Part shown: piece by piece, positions 59,641-64,000 of the stretch
How the letters are laid out: each line of letters begins with the position of its first letter
Numbering within the stretch: the first letter of the stretch is position 1
Assembly (NCBI RefSeq): GCF_045291395.1
Contig: NZ_CP152342.1
Span: forward strand, 3,968,001 to 4,032,000
Source of the DNA: MR-S7 sp000400995
Lineage (GTDB): Bacteria; Pseudomonadota; Gammaproteobacteria; Burkholderiales; Burkholderiaceae_C
Direction: 5' to 3'
DNA length: 64,000 bases
The notes under the pieces: generated by a model
The model's input: only the letters and a program-made list of their open reading frames with translations
Database searches by the model: none
What the model was told of the DNA's origin: nothing
Made by a program: the position numbers and the translations under genes

Positions 59641-60791
59641 CAGAGCGCCGCGCCGGCGGCCTCCGCCGCCACGCAGCGGTTGCGCCCCTGGTGCTTGGCC
59701 TCGTAGAGCGCCGCATCGGCCCGCGCGATCAGCGCCGCCGAGCCGCTGGCGCCGCCGGCGGCCGGCAGCGGCACCTGGCTGCACACGCCCGCGCTGATGC
59801 TGACGCTGGGCCCGGCCAGCGAATCGGCGTGCGGCATATCCAGGGCGCGCACCGCCTGCACCATGCGCCCGGCCATGGCCTGCGCGCCGGCCGCGTCGGT
59901 CTCGGGCAGCACCACGGCCAGCTCCTCGCCGCCGTAGCGCGCCACCAGGTCGGTGCCGCGGCGCACGCAGCCGGCCACGGCGCGGGCCACGGCCTGCAGG
60001 CAGGCGTCGCCCTGCTGGTGGCCGTAGTGGTCGTTGTAGCGTTTGAAGCAGTCCACGTCGATCATCACCAGCCCCACGGGCCGCCGCGCGCGGCGCGCCA
60101 GGGCGCAGGTCTGCTCCAGCCATTCGTTGAAATGCGCGCGGTTGGCGATGCCCAGCAGCGCGTCGGTGCGCGAGAGCGTGCGCAGGCGCTCGTTGGCCTC
60201 CTCCAGCTCGTGCGTGCGCTGGGCCACGCGCTCCTCCAGGTGCTGGTTGGCGGCGGCGAGCTGCGCGTTCTGCACCGACAGCGCGGAGTAGAGCTTGCTG
60301 ATCATCTTGAGCAGCGCCTGGATGCCGTTGTCGTGCGCCTCGCGTTCGCGATCGAACGCCTCGGCCGCGCTCAGCCCCGCCTGCACCGAGGCGATCTGCC
60401 GCGCCATCGACTGGTCGATGCCCAGAATGTGCAGGCCCAGCCACGAGGTGAGAAAGTCCACCAGCGTGGTGCCCGCATCCGCCATGGAGGCGCGCTGCAT
60501 CCACAGCATGCGCACCTGCTCCTCGAACTGCTGGTGCAGCAGGCGGTGGCCCTCGATGTGGCGCGCGTCCAGGCCGCAGCGCCCCATCAGCTCCTCCTCT
60601 TCGCGGAAGTGGTAGGCGGTGTAGGCCAGCAGGCGCCCGTAGACGTCGGCCAGCAGCGCCTCGCCGCCGCTGGACGGCGAGAACAGCGCGTGGCTCAGCT
60701 CGTTGAACAGGTCCACCAGCGCGCGGTGCTGCACGTCCACCACGTCCAGGCCCGTGACGAAGCCATCATCCCAAACGAAAGAGGTATCCAT
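59640..60791 (-). CDS. Bacteriohemerythrin-GGDEF diguanylate cyclase
   Basis: About 383 residues. The N-terminal hemerythrin domain has the di-iron ligands VDVQHRALV, YHFREEEELM, HIEGHRLLHQQF and LGLHILGID in order. A coiled-coil linker (about residues 170-215) leads to a GGDEF domain with active site YGGEELAV and inhibitory site RGTD five residues before it. Hemerythrins bind O2 at a di-iron centre, so the enzyme probably makes c-di-GMP according to oxygen or redox state; this is known for a Vibrio homologue. The start MDTSFVW at 60791 fits the hemerythrin domain. Confidence 0.9.
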   Translation of the reverse strand: MDTSFVWDDGFVTGLDVVDVQHRALVDLFNELSHALFSPSSGGEALLADVYGRLLAYTAYHFREEEELMGRCGLDARHIEGHRLLHQQFEEQVRMLWMQRASMADAGTTLVDFLTSWLGLHILGIDQSMARQIASVQAGLSAAEAFDREREAHDNGIQALLKMISKLYSALSVQNAQLAAANQHLEERVAQRTHELEEANERLRTLSRTDALLGIANRAHFNEWLEQTCALARRARRPVGLVMIDVDCFKRYNDHYGHQQGDACLQAVARAVAGCVRRGTDLVARYGGEELAVVLPETDAAGAQAMAGRMVQAVRALDMPHADSLAGPSVSISAGVCSQVPLPAAGGASGSAALIARADAALYEAKHQGRNRCVAAEAAGAAL

Positions 60792-60953
60792 GTGAGCCCG
60801 CAGCGTGTCATGACATGGACCGCAGTCTAGGCCTGTGCGCACGCAAAGGGTTGACTTCTCTCAAGATTACACGTGCACGCCGCCCCGCGCCGGAGTTGCG
60901 ACAATCGCGCCTTCCGCCTGCCCGCACGGGCAGGCCGCCCCAACGGATCCCGC

Positions 60954-62042
60954 ATGTCCCCCAGCCCCCGCACGCACACCCTCAGCGACTTCGACTTCGA
61001 GCTGCCCGAGCTGCTCATCGCCCAGCACCCCGCGCCCGAGCGCAGCGGCTCGCGCCTGCTCGACGGCCGCGCCCTGCCGCCCACCGACCGCATCTTCCGC
61101 GAGCTGCCGCAGCAGCTGGCACCGGGCGACCTGCTCGTCTTCAACGACACGCGCGTGGTCAAGGCGCGCGTGTTCGGCGAAAAGGCCAGCGGCGGCAAGC
61201 TGGAGCTGCTGATCGAGCGCGTGCTCACCGGCAACGAGGTCGTGGCCCACATGAAGGTCAGCAAGAAGCCCCTGCCCGGTGCCACCGTCCACATGGCCGG
61301 CGGCAAGGCGGCGGGCGGCTTCGACGCCACCCTGCTCGCGCGCTGGCCCGACGCCGACGGGCCGCTGTTCCGCTTCGCGCTGCACGGCCCGGCCGGCGAG
61401 ACACCCTGGGAACTGATGGAGCGCCACGGCCACCTGCCGCTGCCGCCCTACATCGAGCGCCAGCAGAACGCTGATCACGACCCTCATGAATCCGAGGACA
61501 GCGAGCGCTACCAGACCGTCTTCGCCCGCACCCCCGGCGCCGTGGCCGCGCCCACGGCGGCGCTGCACTTCGACGACGCCGTGCTCGCCGCGCTCGCCGC
61601 GCGCGGCGTCGAGCGCGCCAGCGTCACCCTGCACGTGGGCGCGGGCACCTTCCAGCCCGTCAAGACCGAAAGCCTGGCCGAGCACCGCATGCACAGCGAG
61701 TGGTACGAGGTGCCGCTGGCCACCCTCGCCGCGCTGGAGCGCTGCCGCGCGCGCGGCGGGCGCGTGGTGGCCGTGGGCACGACCACGGTACGCACGCTCG
61801 AATCCTGGGCGCGCAGCGGCCAGACCACGGGTGAGACGGACATCTTCATCACGCCTGGCTTCGCGTTCCAGGTGGTCGATCTGCTCGTCACCAACTTCCA
61901 CCTCCCCAAGAGCACGCTGATGATGCTGGTGAGCGCCTTCGCGGGGTACGAGCACGTCATGCAGCTCTACCGGCACGCCATCGCGCAGCGCTACCGCTTC
62001 TTCAGCTACGGCGATTCGATGCTCCTCGAACGCACCCGTTGA
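60954..62042 (+). CDS. queA: S-adenosylmethionine:tRNA ribosyltransferase-isomerase
   Basis: 362 residues, makes epoxyqueuosine on tRNA from SAM and preQ1-tRNA. HTLSDFDFELPELLIAQHP and LLVFNDTRVVKARVFGEKAS open the fold; HVGAGTFQPVKTESLAEHRM and GFAFQVVDLLVTNFHLPKST close it. A short insertion around residue 185 (QNADHDPHESEDSERYQT) breaks the usual continuity and is also seen in related betaproteobacteria. The start MSPSPRT at 60954 is chosen over an open frame reaching 60873. The stop overlaps the next gene as TGATG. Confidence 0.94.
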   Translation: MSPSPRTHTLSDFDFELPELLIAQHPAPERSGSRLLDGRALPPTDRIFRELPQQLAPGDLLVFNDTRVVKARVFGEKASGGKLELLIERVLTGNEVVAHMKVSKKPLPGATVHMAGGKAAGGFDATLLARWPDADGPLFRFALHGPAGETPWELMERHGHLPLPPYIERQQNADHDPHESEDSERYQTVFARTPGAVAAPTAALHFDDAVLAALAARGVERASVTLHVGAGTFQPVKTESLAEHRMHSEWYEVPLATLAALERCRARGGRVVAVGTTTVRTLESWARSGQTTGETDIFITPGFAFQVVDLLVTNFHLPKSTLMMLVSAFAGYEHVMQLYRHAIAQRYRFFSYGDSMLLERTR

Positions 62043-62920
62043 TGGCACACACCAGCACACGCCATTCCGCCCTGGCGGGCATCGCGCTCACCGTGGGCGC
62101 GTGCGCTTGCTTCGCGCTGCTCGACACCGCCACCAAGCTCGTCAGCGCCACGGTGCCGCTCTTCATGGCGCTGTGGCTGCGCTACCTGTTCCAGTCGCTG
62201 CTCACCTCGGCCTGGGTGCTGCCGCGCTCCGGCTGGCGGCTGCCGCGCACCGCGCACCCGCGTTTCCAGATGCTGCGGGCAATGCTGTTCGCGGGCACCA
62301 GCCTGTTCGGCTTCTTCAGCATCCGCGTGATGCCGCTGCCCGAATTCACCGCCATCGTCGCGGCCACGCCGCTGTGCGTGACGCTCGTGGCCGCGCTGTG
62401 GCTGCGCCAGCACGTGAGCCTGCCGCGCTGGCTGCTGGTCGTCACGGGCCTGGCCAGCGTGATGCTCATCCTGCGCCCCGGCGGCGACACCCTCGGCTGG
62501 GCCCTGCTGCTGCCGCTGGCCATGCTGGCACTGGCCACGGGCTACCAGATCCTCAGCAGCCTGATGGCGGGCCAGGAAGACCCGGCCACCACACAGTTCT
62601 ACACAGGCTGGATCGCCACGGCGCTCACGTCGCTGGGCGCGCCCTTTGTCTGGACACAGATCGACAACCCGTGGATCTGGCTGGGCACCTTCGTCATGGG
62701 CCTGTCGAGCGCGCTGGGCCACCTGATGCTGCTGCGCGCGTACGCACACACTACGCCCGCGACCATTGCGCCGTTCCTCTACACGCAGATCGGCTTCGCC
62801 ATGCTCGCGGGCTGGGCGGTGTACGGGCACATGCCCGACGGCTGGTCGCTCGTGGGCATGGCGCTGATCGCGGCCAGCGGCGTGGCGAGCGCGTGGCTGA
62901 CAGTGCGCGAGACGCGGTGA
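62042..62920 (+). CDS. DMT-superfamily (EamA) membrane transporter
   Basis: 292 residues, ten predicted membrane helices in two EamA repeats (CACFALLDTATKLVS and, in the second, GLSSALGHLMLLRAYAHTTPA). Such proteins export metabolites or amino acids; the substrate is unknown. ATG at 62042 shares bases with the queA stop, so translation is coupled. A dispersed repeat follows its stop. Confidence 0.84.
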   Translation: MAHTSTRHSALAGIALTVGACACFALLDTATKLVSATVPLFMALWLRYLFQSLLTSAWVLPRSGWRLPRTAHPRFQMLRAMLFAGTSLFGFFSIRVMPLPEFTAIVAATPLCVTLVAALWLRQHVSLPRWLLVVTGLASVMLILRPGGDTLGWALLLPLAMLALATGYQILSSLMAGQEDPATTQFYTGWIATALTSLGAPFVWTQIDNPWIWLGTFVMGLSSALGHLMLLRAYAHTTPATIAPFLYTQIGFAMLAGWAVYGHMPDGWSLVGMALIAASGVASAWLTVRETR

Positions 62921-62924
62921 CGCT

Positions 62925-62981
62925 ATACAAAAAATAGCTGCCAGCGCTTGCTGAAAAAGCGCTAGCGGCCGATTGGGCTTA
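62925..62981 (+). repeat. Dispersed GCGCTT repeat between convergent genes
   Basis: TACAAAAAATAGCTGCCAGC followed by GCTTGCTGAAAAAGCGCTAG and CGGCCGATTGGGCTTAG. It fills the gap between the DMT transporter and the gamma-glutamyltransferase genes and overlaps the latter's stop-codon region. Confidence 0.82.
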
Positions 62982-64000
62982 GAACGCCACCGCGCACCCG
63001 TCCTTGCGCGGATCAGAGCCCGCGACGTACACGTCGCCCTGCCGCAGCACCAGCTGCGCGCCGCCGAAGGCGAAAACGCCGTTGCCCGCCTCCACCGTGA
63101 CCTCATGGCCGCGCGCGCGCAGCTGCTCTACCACGGCGGGATCGAACGCGGGTTCCACCGCCACGCCCTTGCCACCCGTCACGCGCCAGCGCGGCGCGTC
63201 GGCAGCGGCCTGCGGGTTCTGGCCGTAGCGCAGCACGCGCAAGGCCATCTGCGCGTGGCCCTGGCTCTGCATGGGGCCGCCCATCACGCCGAAGGCCATC
63301 TGCGGCGTGCCATCGGCGTGCATGGCGAAGGCGGGAATGATGGTGTGCGAGGGCGCTTGCGCGGGCCGACCTCGTTGGCATGGCCAGGCTCCAGCGTGAA
63401 GCCGTGGCCCCGGTTCTGCAGGCTGATGCCGGTGCCCGGCACGACCACGCCAGAGCCGAAGCCCATGTAGTTGGACTGGATGAACGAGACCATCATGCCG
63501 CCAGCATCAGCCGCCGCGAGGTACACCGTGCCGCCGGGACGCGGCGCGCCGTACGCGAGATCGCCCGCGCGCGCGGGGTTGATCAGTGCCGCGCGCTCGC
63601 GCAGGTATTCGGGGCGCAGCAGGTCGGCTGGCGCGACGCGCATGTGGTCGATGTCGGCGTTGTACTGGTGCAGGTCGGCGAAGGCGAGCTTCATGGCCTC
63701 GATCTGCAGGTGCACGCTGTCGATGCCGTCGAGCGGCTGGCTGCCGACGCCCAGGGCGTCGAGCATGCCCAGCGCCATCAGCGCCGCGATGCCCTGGCCG
63801 TTGGGCGGGATTTCGTGGATCACCGAGTCGCCGAAGCGCTGGCTCACCGTGCCCACCCAGTCGGCCTGGTGTGCGGCCAGGTCTTCGACGGTCATCGCAC
63901 CGCCGTTGGCCTGCGAATGCGCTGCCATCTTCTCGGCCAGCTCGCCGCGGTAGAACGCTTCGCCCTGCGTTGCAGCGATCAGCTCCAGCGTGCGCGCGTG
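62979..64000 (-). CDS. ggt: Gamma-glutamyltransferase, C-terminal part, apparent single-base frameshift (partial)
   Basis: The gene runs off the right edge of the window. The visible part contains IHEIPPNGQGIAALMALGML, the junction PGGTVYLAAAD whose Thr is the likely processing and catalytic nucleophile, then SFIQSNYMGFGSGVVVPGTG and NRGHGFTLEPGHANEVGPRK. The frame breaks at a three-base G run (63351-63353). A fourth base would read RPSHTIIPAFAMHADG and continue to the normal end (DPRKDGCAVAF). It is periplasmic in most bacteria and splits glutathione. Other Ntn hydrolases of this family (YwrD-like) are possible. Confidence 0.82.

Overview
The window comes from a GC-rich betaproteobacterium, most likely a member of the Comamonadaceae (Acidovorax / Alicycliphilus / Diaphorobacter type). 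This rests on the gene content and order (spc-alpha ribosomal operon, pilT-CNBD-pilU, yraN-diaA-dolP facing rsmI, a glpSTPQUV-type glycerol ABC transporter) and on a short interspersed repeat of a kind I associate with that family. It reads as ordinary chromosome: I see no prophage, IS element, CRISPR array or rRNA.

Layout. 1-2036: end of a nitrate-responsive narX-narL pair with an FNR-like promoter. 2121-4550: adenosylcobalamin-dependent ribonucleotide reductase. 4811-8305: ChaN-like lipoprotein and a PAS-GGDEF-EAL protein. 8341-16097: purU, LysR regulators, a GlcD-type oxidase, DUF445, and small or enzyme genes. 16203-20918: MacA-MacB-outer membrane factor efflux operon. 20922-23725: LysR, threonine aldolase, YggS. 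23767-26699: twitching motility ATPases pilT and pilU with a cyclic-nucleotide-binding protein between them. 26776-30580: HIBADH-family reductase, dolP-diaA-yraN facing rsmI, initiator tRNA-Met. 30605-39588: alpha and spc ribosomal operons with rpoA and secY. 39596-49897: glycerol regulon (glpD, ABC transporter glpSTPQUV, glpR, glpK). 49965-56444: proC, ubiA, a PAP2 phosphatase, dps, oxyR, recG. 56502-64000: HD-GYP, a Fur-box esterase, a hemerythrin-GGDEF fusion, queA, a DMT transporter and a partial gamma-glutamyltransferase.

Two window-wide patterns matter most. First, nine copies of a roughly 50-60 bp palindromic repeat (core GCGCTT-N5-AAGCGC) sit almost always directly at the 3' end of a gene. 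In some cases they supply the stop codon, and in one they lie in frame inside a gene. A second, longer GC-rich repeat is present twice. Second, eight conserved genes (EAL protein, ltaE, yggS, diaA, yraN, oxyR, recG, ggt) each look broken by a single-base indel. Seven are one-base losses, nearly all in homopolymers; one is a gain. RecG and OxyR are unlikely to be lost in the same strain as all the others, so assembly or sequencing error explains this better than gene decay. I annotate these as spanning CDSs.

Functionally, the window links redox and oxygen sensing (NarX with FNR, OxyR with Dps, hemerythrin-GGDEF), c-di-GMP turnover (EAL, GGDEF, HD-GYP), surface motility (PilT/PilU), iron (Fur-box esterase, ChaN) and glycerol use.
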